A stretch of 64,000 bases of DNA. Origin: Piscinibacter gummiphilus. Its GTDB lineage: Bacteria; Pseudomonadota; Gammaproteobacteria; Burkholderiales; Burkholderiaceae_C. The notes under the pieces are model-generated. The model was not told the DNA's origin, did not search any database, and was given only the letters and a program-made list of their open reading frames with translations. Numbering within the stretch: position 1 is the stretch's first letter; each line of letters starts with the position of its first letter. Both the position numbers and the translations under genes were made by a program. Below, in pieces: positions 25,412 through 34,984 of the stretch. Location of the stretch: positions 4,216,001-4,280,000 of the forward strand of contig NZ_CP015118.1 in assembly GCF_002116905.1 (NCBI RefSeq). Reading direction: 5' to 3'.

Positions 25412-26236
25412 ATGTCCGACCTCACCTCCTTCGCCGCCCTCCTCGCCGCCCGCACCCACGAGGCCGGCAGCGCCAGCGTCACCTTCACGATCCCCGAGGA
25501 CTGGCAGCAGGGCCGCACCACGTTCGGCGGCCTGATCGCCACGCTCGCGGTGCAGGCCATGCGCGACGTGGCCGGTGGGGCGTGGGACGCCGGCGTGAAG
25601 CTGCGTGCGCTGCAGGTGAGTTTCATCGGCCCCGTCGACAAGGGCCCCGTGCGCGTGGACGTGCAGGTGCTGCGCGAAGGCAAGAGCGTGCGCCAGGTGC
25701 AGGCGCTCGTGGTGCAGGGCGGGCAGACGGCCGCGTTGCTGCTGGGCGTGTTCGGCGCCGCGCGCGAGACCACGGTGCCGGTGATGGCGCCCGAGCGGCC
25801 CGCGGTGGCCAGGGCGCCGGACGATTCGCAGCAGCTGCCGTTCATCCCCGGCGTGGCCCCGAACTTCACGCAGCACTTCGACTTCCGCTGGGCCGAAGGC
25901 CGCCTGCCGTTCACCGGCGCCGACAGCTGGTCGAGCCGCATGCACCTGCGCCTCAAGAGCGAGCCTGTCGATGCCGAGCTGCTCACCGTCCTGCTCGCCG
26001 ACACGCCGCCCTCCCCGGTCATCAGCCGCTTCACGCGGCCCACGCCGGCGAGTTCGGTGTCGTGGGAGCTCGAGTTGCGCCCGGTGGCCGACGCCGCGCA
26101 GGGCGAAGCCTGGTGGCGCGTGGACACCGACGTGATCGCCGCGGCCGGCGGCTACGTCAACCAGGTGACGAAACTGTGGACGCCGGCGGGTGAACTGGCG
26201 TCCATCGGTTACCAGGTGGTGGCCGTGTACGGCTGA
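25412..26236 (+). CDS. acyl-CoA thioesterase, double hot-dog (TesB-like)
   Basis: The 274-residue protein contains two hot-dog units. The N-terminal unit has GRTTFGGLIATLAVQAM with the family's G-G-x-x-h-A, and the C-terminal unit has WRVDTDVIAAAGGYVNQVTKLWTPAGELASIGYQ. Proteins of this type hydrolyse medium- or long-chain acyl-CoA. The ATG at 25412 is used because the upstream open frame overlaps the divergent VOC gene. It stands alone on the plus strand with only about 75 bp to the VOC start, so the two divergent genes share a promoter region. Confidence 0.88.
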   Translation: MSDLTSFAALLAARTHEAGSASVTFTIPEDWQQGRTTFGGLIATLAVQAMRDVAGGAWDAGVKLRALQVSFIGPVDKGPVRVDVQVLREGKSVRQVQALVVQGGQTAALLLGVFGAARETTVPVMAPERPAVARAPDDSQQLPFIPGVAPNFTQHFDFRWAEGRLPFTGADSWSSRMHLRLKSEPVDAELLTVLLADTPPSPVISRFTRPTPASSVSWELELRPVADAAQGEAWWRVDTDVIAAAGGYVNQVTKLWTPAGELASIGYQVVAVYG

Positions 26237-26307
26237 GGCCCTACACTCGCGCATCGACACATTCCGAACCCCGCACGCCGACGGGGCTTCCGAGGGAGAA
26301 CAGGCTC

Positions 26308-26727
26308 ATGCGTCTTGGTAAATGGCTGCTCGGCGTGCTGGTGCTGGGCCTTCTGGTGGCGGCCTATTTCGCCATCGTGATCAACTGGAACTACGCGAGC
26401 GGCGAACGCGCCGGCTGGGTCCAGAAGCTCTCGAACAAGGGCTGGCTCTGCAAGACGTGGGAGGGCGAACTCGCCCTGGTCTCGCTGCCGGGCAGCACGC
26501 CCGAGAAGTTCCAGTTCACGATCCACGACGACGCCGTGGCGGCCCAGGTCAATGCCGTGATGGGCCAGCGCGTGTCGCTGCACTACGTGCAGAAGGTGGG
26601 CCTGCCCACCACCTGCTTCGGCGAGACCCGCCACTACGTGACCGGCGTGCGCGTGCAGGACGAGATCCCGCTGGCGCCGGGCGTGGTGGTGCCGAAGCGG
26701 CCGCCCCCCGCCGCCTCGGCGCCCTGA
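26308..26727 (+). CDS. membrane-anchored hypothetical protein
   Basis: The 139-residue product has one N-terminal transmembrane helix (LLGVLVLGLLVAAYFAIVI, about residues 7-26). It is followed by a conserved-looking extracytoplasmic domain, ASGERAGWVQKLSNKGWLCKTWEGELALVSLPG, with strands to VSLHYVQKVGLPTTCFGETRHYVTGV. Two cysteines (WLCKTW and TTCFGE) may be bridged. A Pro-rich tail closes it. Homologues in Burkholderiales carry inconsistent names and I assign no function. Confidence 0.75.
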   Translation: MRLGKWLLGVLVLGLLVAAYFAIVINWNYASGERAGWVQKLSNKGWLCKTWEGELALVSLPGSTPEKFQFTIHDDAVAAQVNAVMGQRVSLHYVQKVGLPTTCFGETRHYVTGVRVQDEIPLAPGVVVPKRPPPAASAP

Positions 26728-26736
26728 GTCGGCGGC

Positions 26737-27009
26737 TCAGCCGAGCCCCTTCTCGATCGCCTGCGCCACGAGCGCATTGACGCCGCCCTCCGTGGTGGCC
26801 GCGCGCTCGTTGAGGCGCCGCACCAGGTCGGCCGGCAGCTTGCACGCGAACGGCACGAGGCCGGCGGCCGCATCGAGGCGGCGCTGCTCCCGCTTGTCGA
26901 CCACGGCGTTCGCGCCTTGCGCGAACCGGTCGGGCACACCCGCCCCCTTCATCCGGCCCTCGATCTTGTGGGCCAGGTTCTTGGTCAGGTCGAACTTCTT
27001 CATCGTCAT
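26737..27009 (-). CDS. small putative DNA-binding protein
   Basis: The 90-residue protein is basic at its N-terminus (MTMKKFDLTKNLAHKIEGRMKG) and ends with PADLVRRLNERAATTEGGVNALVAQAIEKGLG. This fits a ribbon-helix-helix-like or KfrA-type helix pair. The middle RFAQGANAVVDKREQRRLDAAAGLVPFACKLP is helical. A role in transcription or as an antitoxin-like regulator is possible but unproven; no toxin gene is adjacent. It lies between two plus-strand genes on the opposite strand. Confidence 0.65.
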   Translation of the reverse strand: MTMKKFDLTKNLAHKIEGRMKGAGVPDRFAQGANAVVDKREQRRLDAAAGLVPFACKLPADLVRRLNERAATTEGGVNALVAQAIEKGLG

Positions 27010-27111
27010 CGGTATACCTGCATGTCCATCGTCGTCAGCCTGCATTGTCGCCGGGCGGCGGAGGCATCTGGTCTAATCCCCGATCCTTTCTCTCCACCGA
27101 CCGGTTCCGCC

Positions 27112-27666
27112 ATGGCGCTCAAGGCCACGATCTACAAAGCCAACCTCCAGCTCGCCGACATGGACCGTAACGTCTATGGCGACCACGGCGTCACGATCGC
27201 CCGGCACCCGTCCGAGACCGACGAACGCATGATGATGCGGGTGCTGGCCTTCGCGCTGAACGTGCCGGCCGACAACCACAACGGCGACCTCGACTTCGCG
27301 AAAAGCCTGTGGGACACCGACGAGCCCGACCTCTGGCAGAAGGACCTCACGGGCCAGATCGTCCACTGGATCGACGTGGGCCAGCCCGACGACAAGCGCA
27401 TGATGAAGTCGAGCCCGAAGGCCGAACGCGTGTCCGTGTACGCCTTCGCGTCGAGCACGCCGGTGTGGTGGAGCGGCGTCGCCACGAAGATCACGCGCGC
27501 CCGCAACCTCACCGTGTGGCAGGTGCCGGCCGAGCAGAGCCAGGCGCTCGCCGAACTGGCGCAGCGCACGATGCAGCTGCAGGTGACGGTGCAGGACGGC
27601 ACCGTGTGGATCGGCGACGGCCAGCGGTCCGTCGAGGTCACGCCCGAGCGCCTCACGCCGGTCTGA
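27112..27666 (+). CDS. yaeQ: YaeQ family protein
   Basis: The 184-residue protein matches YaeQ throughout: MALKATIYKANLQLADMDRNVYGDHGVTIARHPSETDERMMMRVLAFAL, then GDLDFAKSLWDTDEPDLWQKDLTGQIVHWIDVGQPDDKRMMK, with the usual length of about 180. YaeQ has a PD-(D/E)xK nuclease-like fold and its cellular role is unresolved; it was once proposed to suppress RfaH loss. It is soluble. The start follows a 5' untranslated stretch of about 100 bp after the divergent small gene. Confidence 0.93.
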   Translation: MALKATIYKANLQLADMDRNVYGDHGVTIARHPSETDERMMMRVLAFALNVPADNHNGDLDFAKSLWDTDEPDLWQKDLTGQIVHWIDVGQPDDKRMMKSSPKAERVSVYAFASSTPVWWSGVATKITRARNLTVWQVPAEQSQALAELAQRTMQLQVTVQDGTVWIGDGQRSVEVTPERLTPV

Positions 27667-27767
27667 ACGGCGCGGCCACCGCACCGCGGTCAGGGAAAAA
27701 CCGGGACCCGGAGGGGGTGTCCCGGCGGGATGGACCAGAATGGGCCCCTCACCGACCTCGACACGCC

Positions 27768-28052
27768 ATGCCAGACACCGCACCCGACGTCATCCACAAC
27801 GCCCACGAACAACGCTTCGAGTCCACCATCGACGGCCACCTGAACGTGGCCGACTACGTGCTCTCCAACGGCACCCTCGTGATGACCCACACGGCGGTGC
27901 ACCCGTCGCTGCGGGGCCGTGGCGTCGCCGCCGCCCTCGTCGAACGCGCCCTCGAATTCGCGCGCGCCGAGGGGCTCAAGGTCGACCCGGTGTGCTCGTA
28001 CGTGCAGGGCTACCTGCAGCGGCACCCCGAGTCCCGCGGCCTCGTCGCCTGA
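27768..28052 (+). CDS. small GNAT-family N-acetyltransferase (YjdJ-type)
   Basis: The 94-residue protein belongs to the short GNAT group: RFESTIDGHLNVADYVLSNGTLVMTHTAVHPSLRGRGVAAALVERALEFARAEGLKVDPVCSYVQGYLQRHPE. It contains the acetyl-CoA loop LRGRGVAAAL and the typical C-S-Y-V ending with YLQRHPE. Human and plant homologues are equally short; the substrate is unknown. The ATG at 27768 gives the normal family start. Confidence 0.9.
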   Translation: MPDTAPDVIHNAHEQRFESTIDGHLNVADYVLSNGTLVMTHTAVHPSLRGRGVAAALVERALEFARAEGLKVDPVCSYVQGYLQRHPESRGLVA

Positions 28053-28077
28053 CTGCGCCGCGCACGTGCCCCGGCCG

Positions 28078-30225
28078 ATGCCGGTCCCTTTCGTCCGCCG
28101 GGCCTTCGGGCTCCTCGCGGGCGCCCTTGTCCTGTCCGCCTGCACCCACATGACGACCTCGCCCGCCGCTCCCACCCCCACCGCCCCCGACGCCGATCCC
28201 CTGCTGTGGCTGGAGGACGTGTCGGGTGACGCCGCCCTCGACTGGGTCCGCGGACAGAACCAGCTCTCGCAGGCCGAGCTCACCGCGCGGCCCGAGTACG
28301 CCCCCACGCGTGCTCAACTGCTCGAGGTGCTCAACGCACGCGACCGCATCCCGTACGTGGTGCGCCGCGGCCCGTGGCTCTACAACCTGTGGCAGGACGA
28401 CGTCCACAAACGCGGCCTCTGGCGCCGCACCACGCTCGCCCAGTACAAGCTGGCGGCGCCCGACTGGGAGACCGTGCTCGACCTCGACGCCCTCGCCACG
28501 TCCGAGAACGAGAACTGGGTCTGGGGCGGCGCCGCGTGCCTCGGGCCCGACTACCGCCGCTGCCTGATCCTGCTGTCGCGCGGCGGTGCCGACGCCAAGG
28601 TCATCCGCGAGTTCGACGCGGTCGAGAAGCGCTTCGTCGACGGCGGCTTCTTCCTGCCCGAGGCCAAGTCCGATGTGGACTGGATCGACGAGGACACGCT
28701 CTACGTCGGCACCGACTTCGGCCCGGGCTCGCTCACCGACTCCGGCTACCCGCGGGTCATCAAGCGCTGGCGCCGCGGCACGCCGCTCGCGGACGCCGTC
28801 ACCGTGTTCGAGGGCGAGGCCCGGGACGTGGCCGTGGGCGTGTCCGTCGACAAGACGCCGGGCCACGAGCGCACGCTCTTCAGCCGCGCCACCGACTTCT
28901 ACAACCAGAAGTACTTCCTGCTCGACGGCGACCGCCTCGTGCCGCTCGACATCCCGAGCGACGCGTCGCCCAGTTTCCTGCGCGACACGATGCTGCTGGG
29001 CCTGCGCTCCGAGTTCCAGGGCTTCCCGAGCGGCGCGCTGCTGCACACCGACGCGGCCGCCTACCTGCGCGGCGAACGCCGGCTGCAGGCGATGTTCACG
29101 CCCAGCGCCACCCGCTCGCTGTCGGGCTACGCGTTCACGCGCGACCACGTGGTGCTCAACGTGATGGACAACGTCGCGAGCCGCCTCGAACTGTTCCGCA
29201 AGGACGGCGCCACCTTCACGGGCCGCCCCATCGAGGCCCCCTTCCCCGGCAGCCTGGGCGTGAGCCCGCTGCACGACCCGCTGCTGCCGTCCGACGACCT
29301 CGCCGAGAGCTACCTGCTCACGTACACCGACTTCCTGACGCCCGACTCGCTCTACCTCGGCAGCACGCGCGACGACCGGCGCGAGCCGCTGAAGTCGCGC
29401 ACGGCGCTGTTCGACTCCGGCGGCCAGCGCGTGGAGCAGCGCTTCGCCACGTCCAGGGACGGCACCCATGTGCCGTACTTCGTGGTGTGGCCCGAGGGCG
29501 CGCAGGCCGACGGCACCAACCCCACGCTGCTCTACGGCTACGGCGGCTTCGAGATCTCGCTCAAGCCCTGGTACTCGGGCGGCTTCGGCCGGGCGTGGTA
29601 CCGCCGCGGCGGCGTGCTGGTCGTCGCCAACATCCGCGGCGGCGGCGAGTTCGGCCCGGCGTGGCACCAGGCCGCGGTGAAGGAGCACAAGCAACGCAGC
29701 TACGACGACTTCATCGCGGTGGCGGAAGACCTCGTCGAGACCGGCGTCACTTCGCCCGCGCAGCTCGGCATCATGGGCGGCAGCAACGGCGGCCTGCTCG
29801 TGGGCGCCACGTTCGTGCAGCGGCCCGATCTGTTCAACGCGGTGGTGTGCCAGGTGCCGCTGCTCGACATGCGCCGCTACCACACGCTGCTCGCGGGGGC
29901 GTCGTGGATGGCCGAGTACGGGAACCCCGACGTGGAAGCCGAATGGTCCTTCATCTCGAAGTACAGCCCGTACCAGAACGTCAAGGCGGGCGTCACGTAC
30001 CCGAAGGTGCTTTTCACCACGTCCACGCGCGACGACCGCGTGCACCCCGCCCACGCCCGCAAGATGGCCGCCCGCATGATGGCGCAGGGACACCCGGTGC
30101 TGTACTACGAGAACATCGAGGGCGGCCACGGCGGCGCGGCCGACAACGAGCAGCGGGCCCACCTGCAGGCGCTCGAGTTCAGCTACCTCTGGCAGCAGCT
30201 CGGCCGACGCGTCAGCGAAAAGTGA
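28078..30225 (+). CDS. prolyl oligopeptidase family serine peptidase, lipoprotein
   Basis: The 715-residue S9 peptidase begins with a lipoprotein signal (LLAGALVLSAC, lipidated Cys at about residue 21). It has an N-terminal beta-propeller (LLWLEDVSGDAALDWVRGQN to about residue 450) and a C-terminal alpha/beta hydrolase domain. YGYGGFEISLKPWYS opens the hydrolase domain. MGGSNGGLLVG holds nucleophile Ser569, TRDDRVHPAHARK the acid and EGGHGGAADN the histidine. It should cut short proline-containing peptides in the periplasm. The gene starts 25 bp after the small GNAT and may be co-transcribed with it. Confidence 0.93.
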   Translation: MPVPFVRRAFGLLAGALVLSACTHMTTSPAAPTPTAPDADPLLWLEDVSGDAALDWVRGQNQLSQAELTARPEYAPTRAQLLEVLNARDRIPYVVRRGPWLYNLWQDDVHKRGLWRRTTLAQYKLAAPDWETVLDLDALATSENENWVWGGAACLGPDYRRCLILLSRGGADAKVIREFDAVEKRFVDGGFFLPEAKSDVDWIDEDTLYVGTDFGPGSLTDSGYPRVIKRWRRGTPLADAVTVFEGEARDVAVGVSVDKTPGHERTLFSRATDFYNQKYFLLDGDRLVPLDIPSDASPSFLRDTMLLGLRSEFQGFPSGALLHTDAAAYLRGERRLQAMFTPSATRSLSGYAFTRDHVVLNVMDNVASRLELFRKDGATFTGRPIEAPFPGSLGVSPLHDPLLPSDDLAESYLLTYTDFLTPDSLYLGSTRDDRREPLKSRTALFDSGGQRVEQRFATSRDGTHVPYFVVWPEGAQADGTNPTLLYGYGGFEISLKPWYSGGFGRAWYRRGGVLVVANIRGGGEFGPAWHQAAVKEHKQRSYDDFIAVAEDLVETGVTSPAQLGIMGGSNGGLLVGATFVQRPDLFNAVVCQVPLLDMRRYHTLLAGASWMAEYGNPDVEAEWSFISKYSPYQNVKAGVTYPKVLFTTSTRDDRVHPAHARKMAARMMAQGHPVLYYENIEGGHGGAADNEQRAHLQALEFSYLWQQLGRRVSEK

Positions 30226-30328
30226 ACCCCCGTGTTTTCCGCAGCTTGAGGAGCGTCGGGTCTCCGTCTTAGACTGGACACGCAGCGCCGCGCACGCGCT
30301 GACATTCCAAAAAAGACGGAGACTCACA

Positions 30329-31915
<1,587 letters not shown>

Positions 31916-32051
31916 CGGCAAAACGCCCCGTCGCGACGGGGCGTGAGGAACAGGGAACCGGGTGATCGAGAACCCACCCGGTCCCGACGAGGTATCGAAG
32001 GTGCAGGGGAAAGCTCGGCGGACCCTTCACCTTCCATACGACGGCAAGTTC

Positions 32052-32089
32052 ACCTTCGCGGTCCCACAACGGGCCGCGAAGGTTTTTTT
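32052..32089 (+). terminator. rho-independent terminator
   Basis: ACCTTCGCGG (32052-32061) pairs with CCGCGAAGGT (32074-32083) across a 12-nt loop, and seven Ts follow. It is oriented for plus-strand transcripts arriving from the carboxylesterase gene and ends just before the convergent DUF3309 gene. A second GC palindrome without a T run lies at 31924-31945. Confidence 0.85.
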
Positions 32090-32106
32090 CTGGTGCGAGC
32101 CGGAGC

Positions 32107-32265
32107 CTAGATCCTGCCGAGCAGCAGCAGCACGATCACGATCACCAGCACCAGCCCGACACCGCCGGTGGGACCGTAGCCCCAGCTGCGGCTGTGCGGC
32201 CAGCTCGGCAGCGCCCCGATCAGCATCAGGATCAGCACGATCAGCAAAATGGTACCCAAGGTCAT
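32107..32265 (-). CDS. DUF3309 family mini membrane protein
   Basis: This 52-residue open frame encodes MTLGTILLIVLILMLIGALP, then SWPHSRSWGYGPTGGVG, then LVLVIVIVLLLLGRI. That is the DUF3309 layout of two hydrophobic segments around a WPHSxxWGYxPSGG-like turn. These proteins are widespread in proteobacteria with unknown role and are often expressed under stress. There is no other candidate gene in the 32.1-32.45 kb interval. Confidence 0.9.
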   Translation of the reverse strand: MTLGTILLIVLILMLIGALPSWPHSRSWGYGPTGGVGLVLVIVIVLLLLGRI

Positions 32266-32498
32266 GGTCTCGCTCCGGTGGTTGTTTCAGGCCTCCACGG
32301 TAGGCATTCGGCACCGCACGCGACAGCCCGCGGCGGCCCGTCCGGATGTCGGTGCGCGGCCTTCCCCGGTGTCGCTGCCCTCCTACATCCGTGACGTCTG
32401 CCGCAGAAACATGGGTTTCCACTCGTCCGATCCGCGGCGGGGTTTCGTAACCTTCGGTTAACGTGCGCCATCCGCGCTCCTGCCCGAAAGCCCAGTCG

Positions 32499-33029
32499 AT
32501 GTCTCCAGCGATCACCCTCGACGACACCCCGTTCGAGCCCTCCTCCGGCGCCAGCAGCCCGGCCACCACGGCGGGCACGCTGGCCAACGGGTCGGAGTTC
32601 CTGACCTTCAAGCTCGGTGGCGAGGACTACGGCCTGGACCTGCTGCGCGTGCAGGAGATCCGCTCGTTCGAGGAGCCCACCCGCATCGCGAACGCCCCGG
32701 CGGGCGTGCTGGGCGTGCTCGACCTGCGCGGCGTGATCGTCCCCGTGGTGGACCTGCGGGTGCACCTCGGTTTCCCGCAGGCGCCCCGCGACGGCAACAC
32801 CGTCGTGATCGTGCTGGCCATCACCGGCCGCGTGGTGGGCGTGGTGGTGGACGGCGTGTCCGACGTGATCGCCATCGGCCCGAAGCAGCTGCGCCCGGCC
32901 CCCGAGTTCAACGCCCGCCTCGAGCGGCGCCACGTGATGGCCATCGGTGCGGTGGACCGCCGCATGCTGATCCTCGTCGACATCGACGCCCTGCTCGGCG
33001 AACCGTCGCTCGGCCTCCTGTCCGTGTAG
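32499..33029 (+). CDS. cheW: CheW-type chemotaxis adaptor
   Basis: The 176-residue protein has a 35-residue Ser/Ala-rich leader and then a CheW SH3-like domain. Landmarks are EFLTFKLGGEDYGLDLLRVQEIR, APAGVLGVLDLRGVIVPVVDLRVHLGF (the N-L-R-G-x-I-x-P-V-x-D-L signature) and VVGVVVDGVSDVI. CheW links chemoreceptors to CheA. The adjacent downstream gene is a chemoreceptor on the same strand, so the pair likely acts together; no cheA is in the window. Confidence 0.93.
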   Translation: MSPAITLDDTPFEPSSGASSPATTAGTLANGSEFLTFKLGGEDYGLDLLRVQEIRSFEEPTRIANAPAGVLGVLDLRGVIVPVVDLRVHLGFPQAPRDGNTVVIVLAITGRVVGVVVDGVSDVIAIGPKQLRPAPEFNARLERRHVMAIGAVDRRMLILVDIDALLGEPSLGLLSV

Positions 33030-33195
33030 GCCACGGAGGGTCCCGGCCGGCCTCACGGGCCACGCCAATTCAAGTCCCGGCCCTTTCGGCCGAAGAATCT
33101 GCCAAGCCCTGTCCGCCCACCGGTCGGCAGGCGCGGCGGGTGTTCATGGGGAGCGTCCGACCGAGGTTTTCTACCGGTCGGTGTGAAAGCGCTCC

Positions 33196-34953
33196 GTGAA
33201 TTTCAAGACCCTCAGCATCGGCAAGCGCCTCGGCCTGTCTTTCCTGGCCACACTGACGATCACCGCCCTGATCGCCGCCACCGGTGTGTGGCGCCTCGAA
33301 ACCCTGAAAGACGCCAGCGCGCACCTGGCCACCGTCGAGATGGAGCGCCAGGCGCTCACCCAGGGCTGGGCCGCGCTGATCCGCATGAACTGGGTGCGCG
33401 CCTCCGCCGCCCTGACCTCCAGCGACCGCGCCGTGCAGGACGCGCTCAAGATCGAGATGGACACCGCCTCGGCCCAGATCGGCGAGAAGCAGAAGCGCCT
33501 CGAGGCGATGGTGGACGACGACACCGGCCGCAAGCTGCTGGACGAGGTCGCCCGCACCCGCGAGGCCTACCGCGTCAAGCGCGCCGCGCTGCAGAAGCAG
33601 AAGCAGGCCGGCGAGGACGTGGTGGGTGCGGTTCACGGCGAACTGCGCCCGCTCGCGGACACCTACCTCGCCTCGCTCGACGCCATCGAGAAATCCATGA
33701 GCGACCGCCTGGCCGAAAGCCAGGCCGCCACGGCCTCGGCCGCCACCGCCAGCCAGTGGCTGCTGGGCCTGGGGGCCGGCGCGGCGATCGCGCTCGGCGT
33801 GCTGCTCGGCTGGCTGACCAGTCGCTCGATCATCCGCCCGGTGCGGCATGCCGCCCGGTCCGCCGAAGCCATCGCCCAGGGTGACCTGACCCTCGCCATC
33901 GACCCGGTGGGGCCCACCGAGACGCGGGTGCTGCTCACCGCGGTGCGCGACATGCGTGACCGCCTGGCCACGATCGTCCACGGCGTGCGCCAGAACGCCG
34001 AGTGCGTGGCCATGGCCTCCGGCGAGATCGCCGACGGCAACAACGACCTCAGCGCACGCACCGAGGAACAGGCGAGCGCCCTGGAGGAGACCTCCTCGTC
34101 GATGGAACAGCTGTCGGGCACGGTACGGCAGAACGCCGACAACGCGGCCCAGGCGAACCAGCTCGCGATGCACGCCTCCGACGTGGCCGCGCAGGGCGGC
34201 GAAGTCGTGTCCCGCGTGGTCGAGACGATGAAGGGCATCAACGACAGCTCGAAGAAGATCGTCGACATCATCGGCGTGATCGACGGCATCGCGTTCCAGA
34301 CCAACATCCTCGCGCTGAACGCCGCGGTGGAAGCCGCCCGGGCCGGGGAACAGGGCCGCGGTTTCGCGGTCGTGGCTGGCGAGGTGCGTTCGCTCGCGCA
34401 ACGCAGCGCCGAAGCGGCCAAGGAGATCAAGACGCTGATCTCGACGAGCGTGGAGCGCGTCGAACAGGGCACGAACCTCGTGGACCAGGCCGGCGGCACG
34501 ATGGAGGAGGTGGTCACGGCCATCCGCCGCGTGACCGACATCGTGGGCGAGATCAGCTCGGCCAGCAGCGAACAGAGCCTGGGCGTGTCCCAGGTGGGCG
34601 AGGCCATGGCCCAGATGGACCAGGCCACGCAGCAGAACGCCGCGCTCGTCGAGGAGTCGGCGGCCGCCGCCGAAAGCCTCAAGGCCCAGGCCCAGCAGCT
34701 GGTGGCCGCGGTGGCGGTGTTCCGTCTCGCGTCCGGCGGCACCCCGGCCCCGGTGGCGGCGCCCGCCCCCGCACCGCGCGCACCCGCGCCGGTGATCCAG
34801 CGCACGATGGGCGGCGCCCCGCTGGCGCCGGCACCTCAGCCGGCCAAGGTGGTGCGTTCGACGGTCAAGGCACCGGCAGCGCCCGCCCCGGCACCGACGC
34901 CCGCCCCCGCCCTCGCGACCACCGCGGCAGGCGACGACTGGGAAACCTTCTGA
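33196..34953 (+). CDS. methyl-accepting chemotaxis protein
   Basis: The 585-residue chemoreceptor starts with GTG. It has a transmembrane helix at about 15-35, a periplasmic four-helix-bundle ligand domain (about 36-185) and a second helix at about 187-210 (WLLGLGAGAAIALGVLLGWL). A HAMP domain and a signalling domain follow; the hairpin tip is FQTNILALNAAVEAARAGEQGRGFAVVAGEVRSLAQRSAEAAKEIK. A 70-residue Ala/Pro tail ends in DWETF, the pentapeptide that tethers CheR and CheB. The ligand is not evident. It follows cheW by 166 bp. Confidence 0.95.
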   Translation: MNFKTLSIGKRLGLSFLATLTITALIAATGVWRLETLKDASAHLATVEMERQALTQGWAALIRMNWVRASAALTSSDRAVQDALKIEMDTASAQIGEKQKRLEAMVDDDTGRKLLDEVARTREAYRVKRAALQKQKQAGEDVVGAVHGELRPLADTYLASLDAIEKSMSDRLAESQAATASAATASQWLLGLGAGAAIALGVLLGWLTSRSIIRPVRHAARSAEAIAQGDLTLAIDPVGPTETRVLLTAVRDMRDRLATIVHGVRQNAECVAMASGEIADGNNDLSARTEEQASALEETSSSMEQLSGTVRQNADNAAQANQLAMHASDVAAQGGEVVSRVVETMKGINDSSKKIVDIIGVIDGIAFQTNILALNAAVEAARAGEQGRGFAVVAGEVRSLAQRSAEAAKEIKTLISTSVERVEQGTNLVDQAGGTMEEVVTAIRRVTDIVGEISSASSEQSLGVSQVGEAMAQMDQATQQNAALVEESAAAAESLKAQAQQLVAAVAVFRLASGGTPAPVAAPAPAPRAPAPVIQRTMGGAPLAPAPQPAKVVRSTVKAPAAPAPAPTPAPALATTAAGDDWETF

Positions 34954-34984
34954 TCCCCACGGCGGACCGGCCCGCGGCTGAACC

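Noticed and set aside
31924..31945. GC palindrome after the carboxylesterase gene as its terminator
   Set aside because: It has no following T run; the hairpin at 32052-32089 is a better terminator.
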